From: an uncultured Clostridia bacterium
GTDB lineage: Bacteria > Bacillota > Clostridia > Christensenellales > Pumilibacteraceae
Assembly: GCA_947175195.1 (NCBI GenBank)
Contig: CAMWLQ010000003.1
Coordinates: forward strand, 62,001-126,000
Direction of reading: 5' to 3'
DNA length: 64,000 nucleotides
Both the position numbers and the translations under genes were made by a program. Positions 33,084 through 44,700 of the stretch are shown in pieces. Position 1 is the first letter of the stretch, and each line of letters begins with the position of its first letter. The notes beneath the pieces were generated by a model. That model was not told the DNA's origin. It did not search any database and worked only from the letters and a program-made list of their open reading frames with translations.

Positions 33084-33539
33084 TTACTGATAAATAATAG
33101 TGACAGGTCCGTCGTTGGCTTGGTCGATAAGCATGTCCGCGCCGAATATGCCGCTACTAACGTTATCCGAAAGCCCGGCCTCGCGCAAAAGATCGCGCAT
33201 CACATTTACGCAATAATCGAACATTTGACTCGCCTGCACCGCGGGTCGCATGGCAAACGAAAAGCTCGGACGGTTGCCGTGCGATATGTCCGCGCACAAT
33301 GTAAAGTTGGACACCATCAGGATTTCGCCGCCGATGTCGCAAACGGACAAATTCATCTTGCCCGCGTCGTCGGAGAATATGCGCATTGCCGATATTTTTT
33401 TGCACATTGCAATCACGTCCGACTCGGCGTCGGTCTGCTCGATACCAACGTACACCACCAGTCCGCGCCCTATACAGGCTATTTGTTCGCCGTCCACGGA
33501 CAGCGCCGCACTGCTCACCCTTTGAATAACAGCTTTCAT
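33084..33539 (-). CDS. dtd: D-aminoacyl-tRNA deacylase
   Basis: MKAVIQRVSSAALSVDGE...MVSNFTLCADISHGNRPSF. Confidence 0.93.
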   Translation of the reverse strand: MKAVIQRVSSAALSVDGEQIACIGRGLVVYVGIEQTDAESDVIAMCKKISAMRIFSDDAGKMNLSVCDIGGEILMVSNFTLCADISHGNRPSFSFAMRPAVQASQMFDYCVNVMRDLLREAGLSDNVSSGIFGADMLIDQANDGPVTIIYQ

Positions 33540-33582
33540 ACCGCCATTTTAACATATTTGCAAAACAAATACAAGTAAACGC

Positions 33583-33611
33583 TTGACAAAAAAGCCAAAA
33601 TATACTAAACT
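33583..33611 (+). promoter_or_regulatory. Promoter of the tRNA gene
   Basis: TTGACA-N17-TAAACT. Confidence 0.65.
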
Positions 33612-33630
33612 TGTAATTACAAACAAATAC

Positions 33631-33706
33631 GGGCAATTAACTCAGCTGGGAGAGTGTCATCTTGACGTGGTGAAAGTCACAGGTTCGAGCCCTGTATTGC
33701 CCACCA
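33631..33706 (+). tRNA. tRNA-Val (GAC), CCA encoded
   Basis: GGGCAAT acceptor, ACTC/GAGT D stem, TCATC-TTGACGT-GGTGA anticodon arm, ACAGG-TTCGAGC-CCTGT T arm, ATTGCCC-A-CCA. Confidence 0.93.
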
Positions 33707-33712
33707 ACACTG

Positions 33713-33738
33713 ACGGACGCGAAAGCGTCCGTTTTGTG
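33713..33738 (+). terminator. Terminator after the tRNA
   Basis: ACGGACGCGAAAGCGTCCGTTTTGTGTT. Confidence 0.75.
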
Positions 33739-33978
33739 TTGTGGGCAATCAATGTGAGCATGCGCCCAAGGTAACCTAAAAAATACAATATACACCAAAA
33801 AGAAAAGTTAATCATGGTTACTTTACAGTAATTTTGGGCGCAAGTTCGCTAGGCGCTTGCGCGGAGCGCAAAGCCCGCCCGCGAGTTCCGCGGGCATCCC
33901 TGTATTGCCATCTTCAATTAATCGCCTTGACAATCAAGACAAAATACTATATAATTTTAAACACGTTGGAAGGACAAA

Positions 33979-34503
33979 ATGAAAAAGATATTCCCATATC
34001 ACAAAGTATTGATAGTAGGCTGCGGCGGCGCCGGCAAAAGCACGCTCGCCATGGAAATAGGAAAACGTTTCGGCTTACCAATCGTTCATTTGGATAAATT
34101 GTGGTGGCTCCCCGATTGGCAAACCCGCACCGAGCAAGAATTTGACGAACTGCTTGCCTCCGAGCTTGCGAAAAACGATTGGATAATCGAAGGCAATTAT
34201 TTCAGAACGTTTAAAACACGCCTTCGGCATGCCGACCTTTGCATATTCCTCGACTACGATACCGAGCTTTGCGTGCAAAGCGTATATGAGCGCGCGGAAA
34301 AGTACAAGGGCGTAACCCGACCCGATATGACCGACGGCTGCACGGAACACGTAGACGATGAGTTTAAAACATGGATCACGTCTTTTAAAGAAAACGTTCG
34401 TCCGTCAATGCTGTCGGAATTAAAAAACAGTTCTATCCCCTATATGATTTTTCAAACACGCGATGAAACCGCAAACTGGCTTAACGAATTTTCAAACGAT
34501 TGA
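33979..34503 (+). CDS. P-loop nucleotide kinase-like protein (DNA topology modulation/FlaR-like)
   Basis: KVLIVGCGGAGKSTLAMEIGKRFGLPIVHLDKLWWLPDW. Confidence 0.75.
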   Translation: MKKIFPYHKVLIVGCGGAGKSTLAMEIGKRFGLPIVHLDKLWWLPDWQTRTEQEFDELLASELAKNDWIIEGNYFRTFKTRLRHADLCIFLDYDTELCVQSVYERAEKYKGVTRPDMTDGCTEHVDDEFKTWITSFKENVRPSMLSELKNSSIPYMIFQTRDETANWLNEFSND

Positions 34504-34554
34504 AAAAGTAATTGCCAAAGAATGTGTCCACACATATAAAACCATCTCAACCCT

Positions 34555-34586
34555 AACAAAAAAACGCCATACGGCGTTTTTTTGTT
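34555..34586. terminator. Bidirectional terminator
   Basis: AACAAAAAAACGCCATACGGCGTTTTTTTGTT. Confidence 0.85.
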
Positions 34587-34598
34587 ATTGCTTATTGG

Positions 34599-34832
34599 TT
34601 ATTTCTTACTAAGCGCCTCCAGCTCGGCGTACAGCACGCGCAGTCTTTCGCGCGCCTCGTCTATCAGGTTGGAAAACAAGTTAAAGTACTGCTCGTCTTC
34701 CTTCGTCGGCTTTGTCCCCGCAAGCATAGCGCGAAGTATTGCCGTTTGCGACCGCTCGCGCTTTTGCTCGTATGCCACGATTTCGCGCTCGCAGTCGTCT
34801 ATCTCTTTTTTGAGTTCACTCTTTCTTGACAT
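34599..34832 (-). CDS. Small coiled-coil protein, unknown
   Basis: 77 aa, heptad-like charged helix MSRKSELKKEIDDCEREIVAYEQKRERSQ. Confidence 0.5.
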   Translation of the reverse strand: MSRKSELKKEIDDCEREIVAYEQKRERSQTAILRAMLAGTKPTKEDEQYFNLFSNLIDEARERLRVLYAELEALSKK

Positions 34833-34853
34833 TTCTCTTTCCTACCCTCCTTT

Positions 34854-35732
34854 CTACGCCTTGTCGCCGTCGTCGGTTGCCGCAGCCTCTTTTTCCACTT
34901 CTTCTATCTTGAACGTTTTTGTACTGCCCGACACTACGCGCTTTACCAGTCCGCGCTGCATCAGCGCCATATCGCCCTCGTACGGTATAAAGAAGTCCTG
35001 TGCCTCATACGCCGGATTCTTATACACCTTTAACTCCTTCATTATATCCGCTATCATCTCCTTAGCGAATTTGCACCTTCTTTCTTTACGTATACGATAC
35101 ATTGTAGGAGTGTCCGCCATGCTCGACATATTAGACACGTCGCGCACAGAAAACTTTGTTCCCGCATAGCTCGCAGGCTCTACGGGGAACAGCATACTTA
35201 ACGTTTTGCCTCTAACCATAAACTTGGCTACAGTCATTCGCCCTATCCTGAACGTTTCGCGTTTCCAGCTCATTCGTACCTTTACCTTATTGTACGACAG
35301 CATTTCGTTCTTTAACTGCGAATACCATTCCTTAGATTTATTGCTTAACTGCGCTATCTTTGCCGTTAAGCTACGGTTATAGCTTACCCTTTCGCTACCC
35401 TCGGTTACGTATTCGGTAACCTCCTCGTCGTCGTCCTCTTCCTCCTCCGGCTCGGGTTCGGGTGCGGGCTTAGGCTGAGCTACAGGCTGCTGCACAGGCT
35501 CGGTCGTTTCGGCTGCGGGTGCTGCCACCGGTGCTACTGCGGGCGCGGGAGCCTCTTCGGGCTCGTCGTCCTCAGCGTGCACGTCCTGCATCGCTTGCGG
35601 AGCCATTACGACCTTGATTACAGGTCGACGCTTACGAAGTGCTACTATGAACACTATGCCCAGTACCGCTAACAGTACGATGAATACTACCAGTACTACT
35701 ATTAATACCAACAGTAATGTTTTGTTGTCCAT
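34854..35732 (-). CDS. Membrane-anchored protein with acidic/Pro-rich linker and unassigned C-terminal domain
   Basis: N-terminal TM (LLLVLIVVLVVFIVLLAVLGIVFIVALRKRR), P/A/E linker ending EEEEDDDEE, ~180-aa folded-looking domain; starts 2 nt after the upstream gene stop. Confidence 0.65.
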   Translation of the reverse strand: MDNKTLLLVLIVVLVVFIVLLAVLGIVFIVALRKRRPVIKVVMAPQAMQDVHAEDDEPEEAPAPAVAPVAAPAAETTEPVQQPVAQPKPAPEPEPEEEEDDDEEVTEYVTEGSERVSYNRSLTAKIAQLSNKSKEWYSQLKNEMLSYNKVKVRMSWKRETFRIGRMTVAKFMVRGKTLSMLFPVEPASYAGTKFSVRDVSNMSSMADTPTMYRIRKERRCKFAKEMIADIMKELKVYKNPAYEAQDFFIPYEGDMALMQRGLVKRVVSGSTKTFKIEEVEKEAAATDDGDKA

Positions 35733-35734
35733 GT

Positions 35735-38700
35735 TTAGTTCTCCTTATATCTTCTTATTGCAAAGTATATTACTACTACAGCCACCGCAATGGCTATAAC
35801 GCCCAAAATAATGTTTATTAATACAAGCGTACTGTCAAACGCCGGCTCTATAGTAAATGAATAGTGCGCCTCAAGCGTTTCGTAACCGTCAAGCTCCACA
35901 CGCGCGGTCATTATATAGTCGCCCGCGGCAGTCGGTTTTTTGGTCAGTACTTTATTCGGATTCGCCTTGCTTGCATACGTGTAAACGATTGTGCCGAACG
36001 CCGCCGCACCCACGGGATTGGGGCTTTTTGCGCTGTTTTCTTCCGTCCAGTTCTCAATGGTCGGGGACGTATCGTCTACCCAATAGTTTTTGGAAAGTAA
36101 TACTTGGAACTCCATTTCGCTTTCTATCGTTTGGCTGTAACGATTGGTTGCATAAGCCACAACAATGTACTTGCCGACCTCGGTGGGAATTTCCGTACCC
36201 AAATAGGCGCGCGTTTCCGCATCGAGATACTTATATGTAATTCCGCTATCCGGCAGGCTTGCTATCGCAACGGGGTCCGCCCAGTTGTCGCGCTCGCCGA
36301 GGTAAAGCAAAGACGAAATGCTGACCGACTTTTCCCACGAATTGGCGCGGTTGCGAATAACCAGCATAACGCGGCTGGAATCGTCCTCGTCAAGCGCGTC
36401 GCTCGGCACCGCAGCGTTCAACGCATACGCGTACATAAAGTACGTGCCGGGCGCCATAGGGATATAAAAGTCTTGTGCGTAATTTTCGCCCTTCTTGACC
36501 GTTACGGCATCCTCGCCGGCAACGACCTTTTCCACAAGCTTATACTCGTCGCCGTCAAGCTCCGCTCTATAGAACACAAAGTACGGTTTGCCGCGAACGG
36601 GTTTGCCCGTAGGCATAGTGACCTTGCCGTCAATGGTCGCCGTCCAGCCCTCTATACCGGGCGTTACCTCCCAAAAGTTTTTATCGTCGGGCGAGCCCTG
36701 AATGAATATTTGGAACTCCACTTCGGTTGTAGGCAAAGCGGTGTACATACCCGCACAGCCGTCAACGCTGACCGACATTGTGTACCACCCCGCGTCCGCA
36801 GGCTCGAGCAAATTAAGCGACACAATGTACTCGCCCGTTGTTTCGTCGTAAACGGCTCGGTATAACGTTTCGCCCGACGCGTTGCTTGTGATAACAACGA
36901 CGGGCTCGCCGTAAAGCGATACAGCCACGGGCGAATTTTTGCTTTCCAGCCACCCGCCGCGGAACCAGGATGCTATCTTGGGCGTTACCACCCAAGTATT
37001 TGTAGCCTCGGTGACGTCGAAAGTAGTTTCCGCGTCAAACGCCTCGTAGTTGTCCTTGGCGTCCACGTACACACGCAATGTGTAAGTGCCCTTGGTCAGC
37101 GCCTTAAGCTTGTCGGCAACGGCTACGGGAACGTAAACGTCTTTGTCGTAATTGTTGTAATGCTTGCCGTCCGCGTCGACAAGATCGAATTTGTCGACTA
37201 TCACCGCGCCGCTTGCATCGAGGACCTCGTAATGAACTTTTCCTCCCGACGTAGGTTTTCCTCTAAACAAGTTGACCGTGCGGTCATAGGTATTCCAAAC
37301 CCAACCCGACGCGCGCAAGGATACGTCAAACGCCTCGTACACGACGCCCTCGACGGTAAAGTTGAGAGTAACGGCACGTTCTCCGTCTATTGCGGTGTAA
37401 TTGCCAGTGGAAGGCTTTGCGACCGAGAACACGGCTTTGTACGTGCCTGCGCTTGTGGGCATTACCGTCAAAGCGTCGCCGTCCGCAGTGTAATACGCCA
37501 CGCGCACTGTGCCGAAACGCGCCTCGGCTACAGCCGTGACAGCTGTGCCGTACACCCACTTGTACATTCCGCCTTCGTATATGACGTTATTGCCGCTAAA
37601 GTGAGGTGCGGTATCCTCCGCCTTCCAGTCGTTGATTGCCTCGACGATTGTAAACTGAACGCGGGTAGTCACCGCGTCGTTGCCGTCTTGCGAAACCGAA
37701 GGTCCGCTTGACGAAACAGTATCGTCTATTCCGTTCCAGTTATCGCCCGACGGAGTGGTGATAATCATGATATAAGTGCCCACGTCAAGCTTGGAAATAT
37801 ACGTGCTTACCAATTCTCTTTGCGTATCAAAGCCGTCGCCGCTGTTTACCGTAAAGTACTTGAGCACGTTGCTCTCGTCCGATTTAGATACTATCCTGAT
37901 AACGACGGTGTCGCCGTAAAGCGGTTTGACGCCCAGCCAATCTATTTCGGTACTCCAAGCCCATTGAGTAACGGGCGATTTTTCGTCATCGCCTTTAACG
38001 ACAAGGCTTTGCTCGGGCGCGGGAACATTGGTATCCGTTACCCAAGTATTGTCGCCCGCCGCAATGTCCAGCTGCAGCGTTGCCGAAAGACCCTCGTAGC
38101 TTTCGGTTTGCGTAACAAATACCGTAACCTGATAAGAGCCTCTACCCAATAATTTGACAGCGTTTTTAAGCGCCGCAAAGGAATTGTACGTTACGCCCGC
38201 CAATATGTATTGAACGGGAAGTTCGGCAACGTTGGTGTCCGTTCCGCCGACGGTGATGTAGCTGTAAGCTTTGATAGTTACGTCGTCAAGCACGGTAGAC
38301 GTCTTTTTGTCGGCGTCCTGCTGCCACTTGCCCGTGAGTTTTTGCGGAATAGCCGTAAACTTGCTATTGTACTTGCTTATAGTAAGCGACATATCTTGTG
38401 TGAGCGCAAGATAATTTATAGTTGCGGGTACGCTGATGCGCACAATGTATTCGCCCGCGTTCAATGCTTTTACCGCATTGACGTATTGTGCGTAGGTATA
38501 CGGTGTTGCATTGAGAGCCGAATAGCCGACGGTCATTATTGTGTAACCCTCGGTGCCCGCGCCGTTTTCCGCTTGCGGTTGACCAAGCCAAGCCTCGACG
38601 TCGAAACCGCTGCCGTGAATAACCGCATAATACTCGGAAACCGATTCCTTAGGCTCACCGTTCTCCGCCCAAGAGTTGGCGACAGCCGAAACGACAAACT

Positions 38701-41700
38701 GTGTTTGATACGGCGTGACTGCCGAATACAAGCCCCTGTACTCGTTTGCGGCATCGACCCATGCATTCAAGAAATAACTGCCTGCGGGCAACGCCTTGAG
38801 CCTTGCCTTGAGCACTTCCACGTCGGTTATTACGCCGTACGACGTATTGGTAATTTGGTAGTTGACCGTTGTGCCGTATAACGCAACACCCTGTTCGAAT
38901 ACGTTGCTCTCGCCGTAATTATAGTACCTGACCGACGGCGCGAGCGATTTGCCAGTTTCGTCCGTTGCCCAGCCGTTTTCGGCTTTAGCGACGGTAAACG
39001 TAGTGGAGCCCGTCAAAGATTCAAGGCTTTCGCCGCCGTCCACGGTGACCGTAAGCGTGTAAGTAGCGGGCTTGAGCGCTTTTAACAGCTTTGCCACGTC
39101 GTCCGAAACGACCATGAGGTTAGAGTCGTTTTTACTGAGCGTGAACGATTTGAGCAATGCTATAGTTTGCGTAGTAATTGTTACGCCCTGCGCGTACGAC
39201 GCATTGAAATCGGTTAATTCAAGATCGTTTTTGTTTGCTTTGGTAATAGAGAATACGGCAGGCTGATTGCTGCGAGCAGAGCCGCTGAACAAGTTGACCG
39301 CCGCGTCATAGCCGTTCCAGCTCCATTCGATAACGCCCGGCATGTTGACCCATTCGTTTTTGCCCTCTTTAATCGTAAACAAGTAATAGTCTACAAGCTC
39401 GGAGTAATTATCGGTGGCGGGCACGTACGCTTTGAGCCAGTACGATCCTGCCTGATAGCTGGGCGCGTTTTGCCATACGGCGTCGGGAGCAGGTGCAACG
39501 CGTTCGCCGTCTTGGAATATATCGTTATCCGACGGCGCGGCATACGTAAACACAACCGTATTCTTGCCGAAAGTCGGATCGGCGGAAGGATATGCGGTAT
39601 CGCCGCCGAAACTCCACGATTCAACTTTGGGTTTGCCGTTAGCCGTCCAGCTGTTGGTCGCCTTGGTTATTACAAAGTCGGCAGACTGACCGTCCAGCGA
39701 ATTGTAGCTGTCCGTTTCGCTTACGGTGACCGCAATGGTATATCCGCCCGTTACAACGCCCAATGCTTTGAGCCTGCTATCAAGCGCCGCAAGATCGTTA
39801 TCGCTGACCTTTCTTACGCCGCCCACTCTTACGTAGTTGATTGTAGCCTCCAAAACAACTGCGCCAGTTTGCTTGACGGTAACGACTACCGACGCCGATT
39901 CCCCTTGCGTGGAAACAGGCAGTACCAAGTCGGTAACGATATTGTTTGCATTATCGTTCCATGTCCAGTCGGATATTGAGAGATTGTTATTCCATTCGTT
40001 TTCGGCTTTGATGATTGTAAGTCTTACCGTATCCACAAGCACGCCGTATTCGTCCGTGCCTGCTACCGTAGCGACAATAAGGTACTCGCCCACGCCGTAG
40101 CTATTAATATAGCCGATAACGTCGTTAGTAGCTTTGCCATTGACCGTAACAACGACGGTGCCGTGCGCGGGTGTAAACTTGATAAACGACAAATCCGCAC
40201 CGTAAGTCTTTTCGATTTCTTTTGCGGTGGAATTGCCGTTGCCTGTTTTTTCGCTCCAGCTGTTAGCCTTGGCACTGATATTTACGATAACGGAATAATC
40301 GAGCGCGGTATGATTGGTGTCGCCGTCTATATGCGCCGTTATTGTGTATTCGCCCGCTTTGCAATTATTAAGCGCAGTTATCAAGCTGCTCCATGTATTG
40401 CCGCTGTACAGCTCCTGTTCGCCCTTTACAAGCTTGTAATCAACCGTACTGCCCCAGCTGCCGCGCTGTGCCGCAGGCGTGCCTATTACGGGCTGCGCAA
40501 CCGTTATGCTGCTACCGACCACCCCGTTGTATTCAGTGTTGTTATTGGCGGCAGTGGCGGCGTCCCACACCGTTGTTACGATGTTGACAGTAAACTCCGC
40601 GGTTGTTGACTGCGGCGCTGCGTAGCTGTCCGTGGCGGCTATGGATACCGTAACGCTGTACGTGCCTACGTTCAGTCCACCGAGATACGTCTTTAAGGTA
40701 CTGAATGCCGTATCCAAATCGTTATCGACAGCGCGTATGGTTTGTACTGTAGTTGCGCCGTTCTTTACCGTAAATACAATGGTATCGTTGCCGTAGTCGG
40801 CGTTCGGCGTGTTAAGCGCGTTCAACGCCGTAGCGTGATTGCCCCAAGTCCATGTCGCGCCGTTAAGCTCGGTCACCCACTCGTTTATAGCAAGCGATAC
40901 CGTGCACGACACGTTCTTTTCCAACGTTTCGTAATTGCCCGTTGCGTTTACCGTAGCCTTGACGGTTATTCTATACGCGCCGACGCCCAAAGCGCGGAGC
41001 GCCGCAATAAGATTGTCGACATTGCGCGTTGCGCCGTTTACGTTGACAGATATTTCGTTTATTTGGCTCGTTTCGGTTTCGTCAATCTTGTAAATAGTGT
41101 AAGTAAGCGTGTAGCTTGTAACGCCTTGAACGGACGCGTTGACAAGCGTGGAATCATTCAAACCGTCGGTGCTGCCCCTGTTCCAATCAAGTCGGTCGTT
41201 AGGCTCCGTTTGCCAACCCAATGCCTTTCTTTCAACGACGAAATTGACAGTATAAACAAGCACATTATAGTTATTGTCGCCGTCGGCTGTTACCACCAAT
41301 ACGTAATTGCCTGCGTTTGCGGTCTTTATGTCGTTTGCGCTAATAGCGGATCCTGTAGCTACAAAAATGCCGTTCTCATTGACCGCGGCATAATACTTGT
41401 ACGTATATTCGATGCCAGTGCCATGCTGTGCCTTGCCGACGTTGACCTTGTTGGTATCATTGTCATATTGACCGTATACCCAGCCCTCGATAGACGGCGC
41501 ATTTTCCCACTCGTTATCCGCCTTGGCTACGACAAACTGCTTGCTCGCTTTAGCCTCGGCATAGTCGTCCGTATAGCCCGACGTAGCTTGAAGGCTGTAC
41601 GTGCCCGCGTTCAAACCGTTGATTACTGCCTTGAGCTCGGCATAAGACATATTTTCAAGCGCAACGTTGCCTATTTTAACAATGCCGTTTTCCGTTTCGT

Positions 41701-44700
41701 CCACGTTGCCGTCAACAACATAACGCACAGTGTACATTGCCGTACCGTGTATTGGCGTGCCCGTAGTGAACAAGCTGTCCGTGAACATGCCGTAAGTCCA
41801 GCCGCGTATGTCGGGCGGAGTGGCGTTTACCCAGTAGTTGTTAGTTTGCGAAACGTTGAACGAGCCCGCATAGAACAAATACGAATAGTTATTTGCCTCG
41901 GGTACAAACACGGCAAAGTAGTACGCACCCTTGCTCAAATTTGTCAGGTAATTGACGGTAGCAGCGCCGAGCGTGGCGGAATCGGACAAAGTGAAATGCT
42001 CACCGTTCACCGCTTGGAACGCCGCCAACGTTTTAACCTCGCCCACCGCGCTGCCGCTGATTACGTAATAGACCGTTTTATTTTCAAGCGGATAGTGCGG
42101 CACGCCGGCTATAAAGTTATTTTCCGTGGAGAATTGCTTGTATACAAAGCCGGTTATTGTCGGCTGTTGATTCCACGTGTTGTTCACAGGCGATACGGTG
42201 AAGGTAATGGGCGTATTCAAATCGCCGTAGCTTTCCTCGTCCGTAACGGTTAAGCTTGCCACCAATGTGTACGTGTTTACAGGCAAACCGTTTAGCGTAT
42301 CGAAAATTCCGTCGTCGCTTATGCTGTTAAACGTAGCTTTTACCGTACCGCTTGCATTGCTGCCCTCGTACAGCGTGTAAGTAATTTTGCTGCTATCGCC
42401 GAACTGCGCCACGCCCGCATTAAAGTTGGTGTCGGTAAAGCCGTTGTATGTCCAGCCCGTAATATACGGCGTAGTCGTCCACCTGTTGGCGGCTTGCGTT
42501 ACGGCAAACGTCATAGGTGTGTTCAACGCGCCGTAGCTTTCCGTGCCCTCTTGGCTTGCCACCAATGTGTAAGTACCTTTTGCCAACGCCTTGAAATAAT
42601 CGATTACGCCCGTTTCGTTTATGGATTTAAACTCCAATTCCGCAACGGTTTCATTAGTAATATCTTCGGGGTCGCCGATATACAGCTTGTAAGTAATCTT
42701 GCTGTTATCGCCAAACTCAGTCGCGCCCGCCTGGAAATTATTGGTGTTGAACTGACTGTAAGTCCAGCCGGTGATATACGGCATAGTTGTCCATGTGTTG
42801 GTCGCTTGCGTTACGGAGAAGGTCATGGACCGATTTAATTCGCCGTAGTCATCCGCGCCAATTTGGCTTGCCACCAACGTGTAAGTGCCTTTTGACAACG
42901 CCTTGAAATAATCGATTACGCCGCTGTCGTTTATTGTTTTAAACTCCAACTCCGCAACGGTTTCACTCGTAATATCCTCGGGATTGCCGACATACAGTTT
43001 GTAATCGATAGTCGATTGTTCGCCGAACTCGGTCACGCCCGCTTGGAAATTGCTTGTACTGAACAGCTTGTAAGCCCAGCCTGTCATAACGGGCGTTGTC
43101 GTCCAAGTATTCGACGCCTTGGTTACGGCAAACGTAATGGTCATGCTTACACCGCCGTAGTTGTCGGTGTCGGCTACGCTTGCAACAAGCGTATATATTT
43201 TTGCGGGCAGGTCGACAAACATTTCCGAAACGGAAACGTCATTGCCGTCTACGTTTACGGTGTCGGACAAACTGTTGAAGGTGTACAACGGAGTGTCGGT
43301 TGCCGCGTCGCCCTCGTACAAATAATACGTGATTTGACTGCCAAACTGCGCCGCGCCTGCACGAACGTTGTTTGCGGTGAATTGTTTGTACGCCCAGCTG
43401 TTGATAAACGGCGTAGTTGTCCATGCGTTGTTCGCTTTGTACACGACAAATATCAGGGGCAAGTTCAAGGCGCTGTAATCGGAAGTGCCGCTCAAGCTTG
43501 CCACCAGCGTATATGTTGCCACGTTCAAACCGTTTAGCGTATCGACAACGCCGTCGTCGCTTATACTGTTGAATGTGGCTTTTACGGTGCCGCTTGCATT
43601 ATTGCCCTCGTACAAAGTGTAAGTAATATCGCTTTTTTCACCGAACGTTGCCTCGCCCGCTTGGAAATTTGCGGAATTAAAGCTGTTATATGCCCAGTCC
43701 AAAACGTACGGCGTAGCCGTCCACGTATTGGTCGCTTGCATAACAACAACGGCGGAACAAGCCTGATCGGGCATAACGTAACCGTTTACGTTGTATATCG
43801 GGTTAATGTATCCGCCAAGATAGTACGTGCCTGCGCTCAAGTCGTTTATCTTTTGCACAACCGTTTCGTCATTAATCATACCGTTAGCGTCAACGGTAAA
43901 GTACTCGGGAGCGAGCTCGCCGTTTACCATCAGCGTGCCGTCCATCGATACCCATTCATAGGTGTTGTCGGCTTTTTTTGTACCTAAGCGGTAATACACC
44001 TCGGCACCGCCGAACGCAAGACCTGCGGATATAAAGTTGACGCTCGCCTTAAAGTCGTTGTACGCCCACGGCGACATTTGCGGCGCTACCGTCCAACCGT
44101 TGGTAGCTGGAATAATGTCAAAGTAAACGGTCAGCCTTTGGTGGTCATCGGAAAGCTCAAAGTAATCGCCCAATGTCACGCTATCGGGCAAGTCGTTTTT
44201 CCAGCTCATAAGATTGGGGTCATATACCGTGAGTGTTACCGACGCTTTTTCGCGAACGTTGACGTAATTTAACTCGCCTTCCGAGGTTTTATCGTCAAAC
44301 GAATAGCCGTAATACTGATTGTCGGGTACAAGTGTATGTACCTGTTCCCCTGTATACACCACGTCCTTAAAATATGAGTTGGACGGATTTACGATCATAT
44401 CGTATATTTCTTTTACGCTTAAGCCCGTGCTGAGCCTTGTTCTGAATCCATAGTCGGTGCGATTTGCCGAGTCCGCGCCACCAACAGTAATATAGTTTTT
44501 GGCGGAAATGCTGTAATACATGGTGTACGTTCCCGACGACGACAACATACCTATCATATCTTGCTCGGTAACGTAATTGGAGGCGCTCCAAGTATTGCGG
44601 TTGTACATTACGGTAACCGCGGTATCAAAATACTGCTTTTGGTCGGTAGCGCTCAAATCGCTCCAATAGCTTTGCCCAGCCATACCGTTTAAAGTATTGT

